Shown: in pieces, positions 1 to 11,850 of the stretch | Layout: every line of letters starts with the position of its first letter | Position numbering within the stretch: the first letter of the stretch is position 1 | Assembly (NCBI GenBank): GCA_014905825.1 | Contig: JACGCN010000007.1 | Span: forward strand, 1,364,001 to 1,428,000 | DNA from: Lyophyllum atratum | Lineage: Eukaryota; Basidiomycota; Agaricomycetes; Agaricales; Lyophyllaceae | Reading direction: 5' to 3' | Length of the DNA: 64,000 bases | Notes under the pieces: generated by a model | The model's database searches: none | Told to the model about the DNA's origin: nothing | What the model saw: only the letters and a program-made list of their open reading frames with translations | Program-made: the position numbers and the translations under genes

Positions 1-311
1 ATGTTATCCAGCCTTACGACCACTACTCCATCTACTCTTCATAATACGACACTTGTGCTTTATCATCATGCGACACCGATGCCCACTAGAAGCGCGATTT
101 TTGTCATGAGGAAGTGGTGAAGGCCCACCCCAATTAGCGTGCATTCGGCTTAGGCTACGGGGGCCGACCCCAAATTGCCAAATCGGGACATTGCTTCTAA
201 GTTCTGGTCGGAGTTAGAAGGGGCTCGAACATTCTTCTGCTCTCTCGGACCAACTTGAACATGACGCAAGCCGTGGGGATCTCAAAGTGGCTCATGACCT
301 ATACGCGCTCC

Positions 312-318
312 TATAAAT
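312..318 (+). promoter_or_regulatory. TATA-like box upstream of the first gene
   Basis: TATAAAT sits about 72 bases before the ATG at 390, followed by a CT-rich leader, a usual arrangement for a fungal core promoter. The assignment is by position and sequence only. Confidence 0.45.
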
Positions 319-389
319 GCCACCCTTGTCTCCTTATGTCGCATCACATTCAACGCCTCCTCCCCTAGCGCTCCTAGCTGTCTCTTAAT

Positions 390-928
390 ATGTCTGCCTC
401 CTCCCGCTCATCCTCGCCGACATCTTCAGTGTCTTCGGGTGGAAAATATGTCCCCGTGCACAAGCGCTACAGCGGCAGCTTCTCTCCGTCCTCTTCCCGC
501 GCATCCTCCTCACGCGCGTCGACTTCCTCAGAATCGGAGAACGCCATCTCACCCCGTAAGTTCTACACCTCCCGGCGACCGACCTCGTCCAACTTGTTGA
601 TGTTACTGACACCATTCCGCAGCAACTCAACCCGCGTTCATATACTCACGTGACACACTGCTCAACCCTCGCCCAATCCCCTCTTGCCCGTCTCCCGATG
701 GAGCTCCGCGACTCGCTACGCGGCGACGTCCCCGAGATCATTACAAACAGGAAACAGAGGAAGGCGATCGAGTACCACAACCAGCTCGTGCAGAACACGG
801 CAGTGTCGCATCGTAGCCGACCCAGTGTCCGCGCCCCTACCGAGCGGCGGAGACGCAACACCCCCCAAGTCGTCGACCACGTCGGCTGGCGAGGGATGCG
901 GCCAATTGTGACGCCGATCACAGTGTAG
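390..928 (+). CDS. Small Ser-rich protein with candidate eIF4E-binding motif (apparent frameshift)
   Basis: Exon 1 starts at 390 and encodes a Ser-rich head containing KYVPVHKR; it ends at a good GTAAG donor near 556, and the only sensible acceptor is the AG at 621-622. The resulting frame reads IYSRDTLL, which fits the eIF4E-binding consensus Y-x4-L-hydrophobic, but then continues into unstructured sequence and stops at 816. One base over, the frame reads LAQSPLARLPMELRDSL and then a basic stretch (NRKQRKAIEY) and a Trp near the end (VGWRGMR), stopping at 928. Joining the two needs a single-base shift in CTGCTCAACCCTCGCC near 661-666. I infer a small translation-regulator-like protein of about 150 residues whose frame is broken by mutation or sequencing error. 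The eIF4E link rests on the motif alone. Confidence 0.5.
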
Positions 929-1466
929 GACAGGAACCCCAACGGAATGGAGGAGAGTTGGACATGAAGTTTCGGACTCCTGGCTGGGTAACCGCCCAGC
1001 CAACTGTATCACCAGTCCACGCACGTCACGACCTATCACGACCACCACTAGCATCGTATCTTATTGTTATTATTTGATATCCTATTCAACAATAAAACCA
1101 TTGTAAAGGCCCGGACCTACTCTATCAGACATTCTAAAGCAAAGCCGAGGTGGGGAGTCAGGTTCTCCTCGGGGAAGCAGGAGTAGAAACTTTGGGGAAC
1201 AACATAATGCAAGTACTTACGTGTCGAGATCTATCATAAGTAACATACCATCAACCTTCGACGTCGGTATGTATCATCCCGGGCACGTTGAAGTCAGTCC
1301 GTCCCCGACCGAACCTGTGCCGTGCCATGATATGACGTCCCCCATGATCCGAGTCCGAGTCCGAGTCCGATGCATGTTTAAATAGACGCAGCATCCCCGA
1401 ACGACATTGGTATTAGGTGGCATCATAAGTTTTTGTATTTCTAGAAGGAGACATGTCAATTCACGT
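929..1466. other. Intergenic; no gene seen
   Basis: This stretch lies between two converging genes. It holds GAGTCC hexamer runs near 1350 and short ORFs without recognisable protein character. I read it as the 3' regions of both neighbours. Confidence 0.5.
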
Positions 1467-3831
1467 TCACGAATCCACGGCTCCGGCCTCGTTAGAGGGG
1501 AGACGACTCACCTTCAAGCTCCTTCTGATCTCAATCTCTCGTTCTATACGGCGATACATCTTCTTGAGGTCCGTTATCATGAAGAGTGGGACCAGGACGC
1601 ATGTCACCGGGATAGCTATCTTCCAGAATCTATGGAAGAAAGGATGTTGGTTAAGCTATGGGGAGGTGGTATAATTAGAACGCGCACAGAGAGACGGAAC
1701 CGCTGAGGGCACTGAATTGCTGGAAGTTCATTCCCTGTGGCGAAATGATGAGCGACAGTGGAAGGCGCATGCGAAACATTTGGGGACGCACAAAGTACCC
1801 CGTGAGCAGTGTCAAGGGTGAACATATGAGCGTTATGATTGTAAGTCGGCGCCTGCCAACGATGTCAGTATGTGGATCAGCCGAAACAACGCAGGAAGAC
1901 GCACATCACTTCATTCGTATCGTAAGAAGCCACCTAGAAGACCAGAAGTACGAAGCATGAATATGCTGCCAGTAGTAACATGACAGAAGACTGATGAGAA
2001 TGCAAAACGCACATTGAATGCATAATTAATCAAGTTCTCCGTCGTACCAGCAAACATATCCAAGCTCGTCAGTACAAAGTCCATGTGGTCATTGACATCC
2101 GCCTTGAAAAGCATCTTACTTCAGTAAAACAGGGAGACGCCAGGCTCAGCCGCATACCAGATAAATCTGCGCCTTGTAGCTAAAATACCCTTGAACCTTT
2201 CTTCCACCCCGGTGTTCAGTACCCTGTTGTCCGGTGCCCTGCTGCCCAGTACCAGAATCAGGCATGTCGGCGCCGCGGCCCTGTCCCATATGTCCCGACG
2301 GGGTTGTATCCCCCTTCGCCTCTGCCTCCGCATCAGCAAGCGCGATGCAGCGTTGCATGTCGTAGCGCATGATGCTGCGGATCATCCTTTTGACGGGTTC
2401 GAGGGTACGTTTGTGCATGACGAGGTCCCCGGACAGGATATGCACTTGTCATTCTTTTAGGATGGTCGATTGGACGATTCGGTGGTCAAAGATACGTACG
2501 GTTCCGCATGTTGCTCAGACCGGGCCTGAGGAGCGTGTTCTCTTCCGCCTGGTTGATTTTGTATTGGTATTCGTCCATTATTTCTAGAACACGGTCCACG
2601 ACTGCGCAGGGATGAGGTTCATGTGGGGACAGCTCGGAAAGACAGCAGTCGTACCCAAGTCAAGCACGGATTCGGTCAGGAGCGACGCATCCGACGATGT
2701 GCGTAAGATGGATTCAGGATGGAGCAGCCGTTCGGTGATGGGAGCCGTGAAATCAAGCGTTGCTCTTGCGAAGATGGTAATGACCGTTCCTATTGACATG
2801 CCTCGTAAGTCGTTGAGTTGCCTCAATCAGGGCTAATAAATACCCACCGTTTCGCATCAGAAAGATGTACATTGGCTCATGTATAACGTTGACACGGTCG
2901 CCTCTCGCCAATGCCTTGATTTTCAGAATCTGCTTTTCACGTTGCTAGGAGAGTCGGCCATTCAGAGTCATTTGCGAGTGTTAGATATCCAGTATGCAAC
3001 GTACGGGAGTCAGGATGTGGCCCAGGCTAGTGAAGCGACGCTTTGTATCGCGCGGGCCGTTCGCGTCGGAGTGATCGGACCTCGACGTCTCCAAGTGCGT
3101 AGTCTTTTCCTTGTTTTGTTCCCCGGACTCGAGTAAGGAGTCTGAACGGGCAGTCTGAGCTTGGGACCTGTTGTCTGAGTCGTCTTCCGGGCTTGCGTCG
3201 TCTTGCTTATCCTCAGGGTCTAAGATGTGGCACAGGACGCGGATGAAGAGATGTTCGTTGTAGTAGTCCACTTTGGATTGGTGATGTCCTTGCTCACGTA
3301 GAATATCTTCGAGAGCGAGGGCATGCAAGTCTTGAGGAAAGAAAATTTAGAGATCGCGAAAGACATGGCAAGGAAAGGAATAGACTTACTATATTTGAGT
3401 CCAAGCGCCCTGAGAACACCCCCATCGATTCCGCCAATATTGATCCATCTGACTGGGGGCCGCTTCTTCTCATCAGCGTCGGTTGAGTCGGTGCTGGCCT
3501 GCTCCTGCGGAGTAGGTTCATTCATCAGGTTTTCCAGCTCTTGGTTGGTCATGCGGCGAGTCGACACGTCTTCGCTGGTATAGTCGGTCACCTCAATGAC
3601 GCATGCTTGCTTGAATTGACCGTAGCTTTCAGCTGCCTCTGGACCGCGGGGATTGATGCCTTGTTCGGCGCCGGCCTCGGTTTTTTCCAATCGTAGTCGT
3701 GGTTTGCCGTACTTCCGAGGTTGTGAGAGAGGGGAGAGCATGGTTGTATATGTGGGGGCTGAAGGAAAGAACTTATTATACTGACTAGGTGAACACGAAG
3801 GAATAGTTGTGTCATTTGTTGATTTCACCAT
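1467..3831 (-). CDS. CorA/ALR-type Mg2+ transporter
   Basis: Eleven exons join in frame to 592 residues: 3390-3831, 3005-3330, 2848-2944, 2655-2789, 2500-2601, 2158-2444, 2102-2013, 1933-1905, 1852-1792, 1734-1688 and 1629-1467; introns are 52-79 bases. Near residues 130-165 lies RWINIGGIDGGVLRALGLKY followed by LHALALEDIL, the start of the CorA cytoplasmic domain. Later come MRNGTVITIF and LHILSGDLVMHKRTL from the long helices. The C-terminus has two membrane helices separated by the signature GYFGMNF, so the GMN selectivity motif is intact; a splice junction falls between GYF and GMNF. An acidic/polar insert follows the first domain. It is expected to move Mg2+ across the plasma or vacuolar membrane as a pentamer. 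The tail ends in a basic helix (KKMYRRIEREIEIRR). The start at 3831 is the longest; an internal Met at 3741 is an alternative. Confidence 0.93.
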
Positions 3832-4386
3832 TTCGTGGCAAGTATGGCTTTCTATTCATAGACGTCCACGATACTGCACTTGTAGTATGTCACCGATCTG
3901 GATAGTTATGATAAAATCTCAGTATCAACCTACTTCAGGTTGTGAAAAACGTACATGCAGTCACGGCTAGATCCAAAGTCAACTTGGATAGATCGTCCTA
4001 CTTAAGACTGTACCTCCGTGGGACTGTCCACAGGTGCTCTGCAAAATGGTGGAAGTATCCAGAGGAATCCAGACACCAAACGTCATATTATTGTTCACGT
4101 CACCCCATGTTCAGTTGACTCGTAGGATCAGGTGAGGTATTTGCATTTTCCCATCTTGACCATGGGCGGGGACGGAGATTCGTGGTCATGGTGGCAAACG
4201 ACGGTCATGGTTGATCGAGGGAGAGGAAGAAAGCCGTGTGTCATACCCGGCAACCGGCATCTCAAAGAAAGATGACAGCCGGCGGGGTAAAGCTTATTCA
4301 CAAGAGTACCATCTTCCAAGTTTCCCGCGCAACTGCTGTTGGAGCTTCCCACTACACATACCCTTGCTAACGATACCTTTAAAGCC
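3832..4386. promoter_or_regulatory. Divergent promoter region of the CorA and ALDH genes
   Basis: The Mg transporter (minus) and the aldehyde dehydrogenase (plus) start from opposite ends of this ~555-base region, so it should hold both promoters. I see no clear TATA box near the ALDH start; a CT-rich and CCCGC-containing leader precedes it. No other gene is supported here. Confidence 0.5.
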
Positions 4387-6827
4387 ATGCCTGAGCTTGT
4401 ATACACCACCCTCGAGGAGATTGACAAAGTAAGAAATGAATTTGCCGTCCATAGACACCCCTGACGGTAATCATGGACAGATTCATGCAGAGCTTAGGAC
4501 TGGGTTCCAGATTGGAAAGCTCAAGTCCATTCCTTACCGGAAATACCAGCTTCTTCAACTCGCATACCTGGTCAAGGATAATTCTGAGCGGTTGGAGGAA
4601 GCATTGGCGACGGATTTGGGAAGGCCACCTCTTGAAGGTCACTTGTGAGTCGCAACCGCAGCACATACCACGTTCTCTCTTTAAACACTATGTCCAATGC
4701 AGTCTTGAAATATCCTCTACCATAGGAGAGGTCAAGAACGCCTATTCTAGTGTCGAGAAATGGGCCAAGCCCGAGAAGCCAGCCTTTTCGCTCAACTTCA
4801 CCGTTATGCGCCCTGTCATCTACAAAGAGGCCAAGGGCGTAGTTCTCATTATCAGTCCCTTCAACTACCCCTTGTGGTTGACCCTCGGTCCTTTGGTACG
4901 CCCATATTGCCATGCTAAGCTTCACGTTGTTCAACCCCTGACCAGGCAGGAGCCCTGGCCGCCGGAAACGCAGTGGTCCTAAAACCATCCGAATCCACGC
5001 CAGCGATGAGCTCTTTACTTGCGGAGCTGGTGCCTAAGTATCTGGACGGTGATCTCGTGCGCGTAGTAAATGGTGCCGTACCGGAAAGTACCAAGGTGTG
5101 TATGATATCTATTTATAGAACCATCAACCTCAGCCATGGATCGACGTAGCTCCTTTCTCTGCCATGGGATCATAGTAAGTCTTTTCCACTGACACACGAT
5201 ACCGACGGGTAACTGATGATACACGATAGTTATGTACACTGGTACGAGCCCACGAACCCTGTGTGTGTCGGAAGTCTTAACGCGGGTATGATAGGTGGCT
5301 TCCGTGTTGCAAAGATTGTTGCCGCTGCGGCAGCCAAGTATTTGACTCCCATTACGTTGGAGGTGCATCCTACACCCGAGCTCTATGATACTTGGAGGCT
5401 AATGTTCACTATTCTATCCAGCTCGGAGGTAAATAACCCACATCGTCGATCCCCTAATATCCGCTAAGATGGTCGACAAAACCCCAGGGAAATCGCCCGT
5501 TATCATCGACCCGGAATGCGACCTGCCCATGGCCGCGCGCCGCATTCTCTGGGGGAAAGTCGTGAACGCTGGACAAACCTGCGTCGCTCCCGACTACATT
5601 CTCGTACCCAGGTCGTTCCAGGACAAGTTTGTCGCGGCCTTGAAGACTGCGTGGGTCCCCATCTATCCCAGCTTGCATGCCTTATCCTGACCGGAACGTC
5701 ACTAGTTACGAATCGTTCTATCCCGGCGCAGAGGGACCATCTTCGCCCGACGCCTATTCAAGAATAGTCACTCCCCAAGCTTACAAGCGAATCAAGGGAT
5801 TGCTCGACAATACCAAGGGAAGCGTAGTTTTCGGCGGCGAAACTGACGAGGCATCCAAGTTTATTGCCCCTACCGCTGTAAGAGATGTGAAGGAGGGTGA
5901 TTCACTGATGAGCGAGTACGTATACCACACGTTTGGTTTCTCACTATATCCTAACGCATTCACCTCTAGGGAGATCTTCGGTCCCTTGTTGCCCATTGTT
6001 CCCGTTGAAGACGTGGACGAGGCCATTGCCTTCGTTAACGCTCGGTAATTCCTTCATTTAAATCGGCCTTGGCAAAATCTAACGTGGGTCGTCGGGCCTA
6101 GCGATCATCCCCTGGCGTTATATGTCTTCTCGCAGAACCCAGAGTTTAAAGCTAAAGGTGAAATAGCCTCTTGCTGATTCTTTTCACCTGTATTCTTACA
6201 CGACGCGATCAGTTTTTAACAATACACAGAGCGGTGCGGCTATAGCCAATGAGACCGTCATTCATCCCGGAGGTTAGATGAAGTCTGCACTCTCTATCTC
6301 GTCATCTCGTTGCTTAAATGCGATGGTTCCAGCGGATGGCTTGCCGTTTGGCGGAGTTGGACCTAGTGGCTGTAAGTGAATACCCTTACTTGCATTGACT
6401 GGCCTTATTGATGCCTGTTAGACGGGGCACACACGGGAAAATTCGGCTTCGATACCTTCACACATTTGAGAGCCTCGCTCGACTCGCCTGGATGGTGCGT
6501 CTCCTGAGCTACTTTCTCATACCATCACGCTCTCATCTCCCGACTATAGGATTGACCGGATCCTCGGCTTCCGTTACCCACCATACACCGTACGTCCATC
6601 CATACAGCGTTTCACCCAAATACAGCATTGAGCAAGCTTGCCATCTTTAGGACGCAAAGTTCAAGGCGGCTTTGAGACTGCTCCCGAGCTTGCCGGCTCG
6701 TCCGGCCGGGCCTCCTTCTGCGGTGGCGCGTTCCAAATGGTGGGGGAAATGGTTCTTCTTGGCGTTCATCGTAGCTGCTGCTGGAGGGCTGACGAAAAGA
6801 TTGAAGACCATGAATGGCTCTTCGTGA
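4387..6827 (+). CDS. Fatty aldehyde dehydrogenase (ALDH3 type, C-terminal membrane anchor)
   Basis: Seventeen exons join to 517 residues: 4387-4428, 4481-4644, 4703-4895, 4946-5095, 5150-5174, 5230-5241, 5295-5362, 5422-5428, 5488-5650, 5706-5915, 5970-6044, 6102-6157, 6213-6272, 6333-6371, 6422-6494, 6550-6589 and 6651-6827. Family motifs appear in order: [21 protein letters not shown], the cofactor-loop region YTGGFRVAK, the general-base motif LELGGKSP, the catalytic Cys in [16 protein letters not shown], and the end motif [10 protein letters not shown]. The last exon carries a hydrophobic helix ([13 protein letters not shown]) and a basic tail, as in membrane-anchored fatty aldehyde dehydrogenases such as yeast Hfd1. 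It should oxidise long-chain aldehydes to acids with NAD(P)+. The usual SRVGK of this family reads FRVAK here. Confidence 0.93.
5422..5428 (+). other. 7-base microexon in the catalytic motif of the ALDH gene
   Basis: CTCGGAG is flanked by an acceptor AG at 5420-5421 and a donor GT at 5429-5430. It supplies L-G-G of LELGGKSP: LE comes from the exon ending 5362 and GKSP from the exon starting 5488. Without it the motif and the frame are lost. A 12-base exon (5230-5241) lies two exons upstream. Confidence 0.8.
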
Positions 6828-7383
6828 GTCGTTCTTGGTCTTCTCTCCCATCAGGTGCTGGCGGCTCCCGACGAGGTTACAGATTTCGCGAGTGTTGGAG
6901 ATCTCTTGGACTGGCTCATATTATGTCAACGCACTTGTAAAGTTATTGATCTATATTCATGTCTCAAGCTTAGTTTGCAACTGTTCGGTGCTTCTGGAGT
7001 CAATGAGCGGCCGGGGAGGTCGCCACGGTCACTGCTGCTACGTCGAGGGACTCTGATGCCACCGAAGAGCGCCACAGATGAACCGAGGACCGCGTGATAC
7101 GGCTGCGCTCAATCATGCGGTAGCTCTCGCCTACAAGACGAGACTGCCCGTGTTCCAGGAGCTACGACGCCGCTCACGGTCAACTCTTGCTGCGATGCAT
7201 GTACCTCGCGCGATTGTGAGGATCCACCGCTATCCCGAATGAGCGCCGCAGACTACACCTGACTCACTCATTTGCACTCATTTTACACCTTTCGTCACTG
7301 ATTTAACTACCTATGTAACAGGGAAAACACAGCAGCCGACGTGAAGACATCACTATTCTGCGAATCGAAAATATCTTTGAGAG
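6828..7383. other. Intergenic between convergent genes
   Basis: This holds the 3' sides of the ALDH and O-methyltransferase genes. A short GC-rich stretch near 7005-7150 contains small ORFs without family resemblance. Nothing else is supported. Confidence 0.4.
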
Positions 7384-9273
7384 TCATAATTTCGGAATTT
7401 CGGTCGGGATCGCTTCAATCGATTGGAGGAAGGTGCTGTCTCCCTCCTGGCGACGGACAAGCTTCACCTTCCAACCCGTGCTGAGGAGGAGCTCGTCGAA
7501 GTGGCGAATGGTACGCTCCTGCGAGTTGAAGAGAAGGAACATCTGGTACCATGTTCGTTAGCGACGGAAATCACAAATAAATGATGAAACGACTAACATC
7601 GATGTCGGCACTGTAACTCAACTCGTTTACAGCCCCATAGTTCGCCAGCAACGGCGCGGGCGCCTCGTGGGGAACGGAACCTGGAATCCCCTTGTTGTCG
7701 TCGTTACCTGGGTCATGACATGCAAAGGGCACAAGGCTTTCAATGAGCAGGAGTTTGGTATCCGGTTTAGCGACGGCACGAAGCTGGGAAAGGAATTTTA
7801 CGCAATACTCGTCGGACCAGTCGTGAAGAATCATTTTGAGCAGGAAGATGGATACAGATCGGTCCTTTGGCTGAGGCTTGAAAAAGTCTTGGACTAGATA
7901 AACAATATCGGGGTGAGACCGAGAGCCAAGTTCCTATAGACGAGCTGACCTTCGAGGGTGACTTTCGCATCCGGCAAGTTGATCTTCCAATACTGTGCAA
8001 GGTATGGTTAGCAAAAGGCTATGGGGATCCGGAACACCTCACTTTCTTTGCATCTTCGATGACACTAGGAAGGTCCTGAACGACATACTTGAGATGGGGG
8101 AACTCTCTCGCCACTATAAGAGACGATGATCCAATACCACCACCAACATCAACGATCACCGATCCATTTGGAAGATCCTTCCACTCATATGCTATTATAG
8201 ATTAATATGTCAAGTTGGATCACTGGAAAGCATGGAATACAAACCTTTCAAGATCGCATTAACAGGCTGTAGCTTCTGCATCCCATCCATTCCAGTATTG
8301 AATCGGCGTGCCCTAATTTCGTCGCGAGCGTGAAGCTGCCATAGCGTTTCGTTGTTACCGAACGCTCTGGCGAAAGGAGACGCCGCCGGATCGCCTGACT
8401 TGGCAGTGGCTGGATCAGCCAATGTTTCCCATGCGAAAGCTGATCCCTTGAAGGGTTCGTCGAGACTGAAGCACCCATTAACACTGAAAATCAAACAAGG
8501 CATAATGTACTTACTGGTGACCAGCCAATGCTGCAAGACCAGGGGTGTCGTCGTGCTTGGTTTCCGGACTGAAAGAGAGGTAAATATGAGTTCTGATCGG
8601 GTGAAAATATACATACTGGGCGATGACATCCTTGCTTGGCTTGAGCGTATCCATCATGCTCGAGATACGGGTATTGGCAAAAACGTCAGGCGTGACCTCT
8701 CGATAAACGTGCTGAACGGCAAGACAGCGTAGGAAGCGAGCTAGACAGAGCGACAATCAGGATTATCATAATTGCAAGGGGGGGGGGGCAATTTTATTAC
8801 CCAGCTTGCGAGGATCCTGTCCGTTTTTGGCACCTATTTCATTGACGTGAAGGCCCTAGAAGTTGATGTTAACAAGGAAATGCGATAACGAGAGAAAGGA
8901 TCCGACCTCTGGTCCTGCTTCGCGTAGTATCTCTGTGACACTGGATTCGAGACACACACGTAGTGCAGCCGATTTAAAATGCTAAGAGCGTTTATCAGTA
9001 GTAGATGACTTGAGACGCAATGTGACGTACACCGGAGACCACATGGTATAAGGACACATGAGGAGGCGTCAGGGTAGCTTCCAGTTGCAAGGCCGCTGCA
9101 GATATTATGTTCGCGGCTTCAGCTGCAACGGGGTCGGCACGAAAAGCCTCAGAAGGGGGAGCGAATGGTGTGTAGAGATCAGGCACTGGACATCCTGATG
9201 CGTCGCAAGCCGCCTCCAGTTTGTCAACGGAGTCCGAGATAAGTTTCAGCAACTGGCGAATCGGAGATGTCAT
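7384..9273 (-). CDS. SAM-dependent O-methyltransferase (fungal COMT-like)
   Basis: The start at 9273 gives a helical dimerisation segment (MTSPIRQLLKLISDSVDKLE). It is followed by a winged-helix-like region with ALRVCLESSVTEIL, LHVNEIGAKNGQDPRKL and ARFLRCLAVQHVYREV. The catalytic domain has the SAM-binding loop VIVDVGGGIGSSSL, then PHLKYVVQDLPSVIEDA, and the segment ILHDWSDEYCVKFL, whose His-Asp pair is the usual catalytic region. The C-terminus is GWKVKLVRRQEGDSTFLQ, ending at TGA 7384-7386. About ten short introns are needed; one contains a run of ten G on the plus strand (8779-8788). This family methylates phenolic hydroxyls of polyketides and related aromatics; the substrate here is unknown. 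It lies head-to-head, about 1 kb away, with a UbiA prenyltransferase. Confidence 0.85.
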
Positions 9274-9275
9274 AG

Positions 9276-9930
9276 TTATGGGTGCAGACGATGAAGGAGC
9301 TGGGGTATCTTGGAGATGTCATGCCACCTTATATCCGAATTCGAATGAGATGGTATGTGAAGGAAAGATCGTATGCAGGGCAGCTCCGTAATGCATCCAA
9401 CAATACCAAAGAATCGCCATGAAGGAATACAGCAGAACATCAAGTGATAACAAGGCCGATGTCCAAGGGTTGATCGATTTCTGATGCATAGCCCAGCTTC
9501 GATAAACCACGAATACATTGGTCACGTAGTAAAACGGGGACACTCCCCAAAACCACTTGTGTGTCCAATGATCATGATCAAGCGTAGGCTAGATAGGCGC
9601 TGTGAAAGAACTACCGTGAGTATGTAGTTGCCTTCTAATAATGGAATCCTACTGTATGGAAGACACTACGGCACACATGAGCCGCTGATGGAATGGAACA
9701 AGTAGTGGCAGCACATATGCTGGAATACTTAGGTTGAGGATGATAGTGGCGCGAAGATGGCCGCTCGGCGCTCGGTGTCAGGAACGCCGAGATCACCGTG
9801 CATGTGATCCCGGTGACCAGCCATCTCCCGGTTCTCCGTCCACATCCGACGCGCTGCAGCCTGCTATCATATGAGTCGCCGGAAGGTTCTTTCATCCTTG
9901 CCAAATGGACGAAGCATACTAACTGGGACA
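9276..9930 (-). CDS. Possible integral membrane protein exons (fragmentary)
   Basis: Two hydrophobic stretches read well on the minus strand. One near 9650-9750 gives ILNLSIPAYVLPLLVPFHQ. The other, 9276-9570, gives WTHKWFWGVSPFYYVTNVF, then a conserved-looking WTSALLSLDVLLYSFMAILW segment, ending at TAA 9276-9278. A CTATCTAG acceptor just before the second stretch suits an internal exon. I could not find a convincing first exon or identify the family, so this may be a decayed gene. It ends only 3 bases upstream of the O-methyltransferase start, which makes a full independent gene doubtful. Confidence 0.3.
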
Positions 9931-10193
9931 CCTATTTGCAGACTGTCATTTTGAACCCATAGCCGTTCTGGGGCGCTATCTTCCAGCATGAAGCATCGCC
10001 AATTCCGAGTCTAAGGCAATTCAAGCCATAACGATATACATGTACATGAGTACTTCTCCTCGTGAAGTTCAAACACCAGCTGTACGACGGAAATGCTCGA
10101 GTGCCCATCCTCTCGCTTTCAAGGCAACAATCGAATTCATGAGTCACGTCACTTGGCGATTACACCCTTCCCGATGTAAATGGGGTGTTTTTC

Positions 10194-10202
10194 GTATAAA
10201 AA
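10194..10202 (+). promoter_or_regulatory. TATA-like box of the UbiA gene
   Basis: TATAAAAAT begins at 10195 and lies about 45-50 bases upstream of the ATG at 10245. A CACGTCA element sits at about 10145. The role is inferred from position. Confidence 0.5.
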
Positions 10203-10244
10203 TGTGTGCTTGTCACTGACTATTCTTTGTTTTTGCTTCTGAAG

Positions 10245-11546
10245 ATGACCGATCCCCAGGAATCGAGACCTGTCGCTCGGACTAGCAGCCTGCTCGAACT
10301 ATTCTCACTTCCAAACCAGCAGGAGCTTCAGGCTTGTTGGGAGCTTTGCCGTTTGCATAATAACATTGGTTTCTGGGTCGTATGGTTGCCCACAGGTAAA
10401 CCTGCCACTCTTACTATGTTTCTGTGAGTGCTGAAATTATTCCGCCAGCCTGGTCTATTGCTATGTTCTATCATGCCAACCCGGCCGTGTCAGGCTTGAT
10501 TTGTTTGCAAGTGGCTGGGCTTTTCGTACCTTTGTGCTTCGGCATAAAATCATTGGTTAATGAAGACGCTGTTGGCACCCCGCAACTCTTTACTGATTTC
10601 GTGCTATAGATCATGGCAATTGATGACATTCTCGACTATGACATTGATGCGATGGTAGAACGAACGAAGAATAGACCAATACCTCGTGGTTCCATCACCA
10701 TCGAGAGAGCTTGTTTTTTTTTCGCTCTACAGGTTTCCGTTGGAGTCTACATGGCGAATACATTCCTGAAACAGACAACGTAAGATGCTGGTCACGAAAA
10801 GACATGATCCCTCGCTTATAATGCGTAGATTGCGCATCTCTATGGTCGTGTGGCCATTATACATCATCTATCCGACATGCAAGGTGCAGTATCCTCGTGG
10901 TATCAGCGCCACACGATGAACTCAATCTTTTTCCAGCGATGGATGAATTTCGCCCCCATTCCCTTGGTACGTGGAACTCTCTCGTCGATTTCGAACACCT
11001 TCGACTTTTTGATCATGATTGTAGGGTGTTATGTTTGCAATCGGAACGTTCATGGGGTGGAGTCAACTGAGCCCAGACGGCAACGTACCTTGGAATGTTC
11101 TCACCCCTGTCTACCTAAGCTGTGTGTGTTGGACCATCGCGTACGAAACTGTGTACCAGCACCAGGTAATTGTTTGATTACCACCAGTCCGACACATTAT
11201 GCTGATATGTCGGCCTCAGGACAAGGTTGATGATCTGAAGATTGGCATACACTCCCCAGCTCTTTTCTGTGCCGAATACACGATCCCCATCTGTCTTTCT
11301 AGTGCAGTCTTATTTCTATCGCTACTTGCCTACGGCGGGGCACTAAACGGACATGGAGCTCCTTTCTACCTCTCCGTACTTGCAGCAGCCATGCGACTCC
11401 TTCATCAATTATCCGTAACGAACATTGATATCCCGAAGGATTGTCAGCGCTTGTTTTTGGGGACCCCACAAATCGGGCAAATCGTTCTCGTCGGTCTAGT
11501 AACAGATGGCATCCTTCAGCGATGGCTTCGCTCTGTTCCGCTGTAA
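10245..11546 (+). CDS. UbiA-family aromatic prenyltransferase
   Basis: The ATG at 10245 opens a polar head (MTDPQESRPVARTSSLLELF). The first helix follows (NIGFWVVWLPT), then the first Asp-rich motif IDDILDYDIDAMVERTKNRP, which corresponds to the NDxxDxxxD Mg-diphosphate site with Asp in place of Asn. The second Asp-rich loop is YETVYQHQDKVDDLKIGIHS. Other helices include VYLSCVCWTIA, YTIPICLSSAVLFLSLLA and IGQIVLVGLVTDGIL. The stop is TAA 11544-11546. About six introns of ordinary length are needed (for example from 10395 and 10555). The family joins a prenyl diphosphate to an aromatic acceptor in a membrane, either for ubiquinone (Coq2) or for meroterpenoids. The nearby O-methyltransferase favours the latter, but this is inference. 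Confidence 0.85.
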
Positions 11547-11850
11547 CCCATGCCGAAGAAGTGAGCGTAGTTTCATCACATTACTCCAACAGGATTTCTC
11601 TTCGCATACATCTTGTGGCTGTGGGCTTAAATTACTATACTTCGCGTTTTGAACGGTCCAGAACAAACCCTATTCGACAGATAGGCTAATTCATAGTACG
11701 CCGTGGATGGCCATGAAACGAGGTGGAGATATGGGCAGGTCGGGGGGCCACAGGTGCATTTTGCGGTTACATAAAGCAAAGCATTTATAGCCGCACAGAC
11801 CTTGGGACCTCGTAGTAACGAAACAATCCGCACTATTTCAGCGGAAGAAC
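11547..11850. other. Short intergenic region
   Basis: About 300 bases lie between two same-strand genes. The stretch should hold the 3' end of the UbiA gene and the promoter of the next gene. No motif stands out. Confidence 0.4.

Noticed and set aside
8779..8788. Run of ten G as a regulatory G-quadruplex
   Set aside because: A single run inside an intron of the O-methyltransferase; no second G-run close by, and homopolymer length is unreliable.
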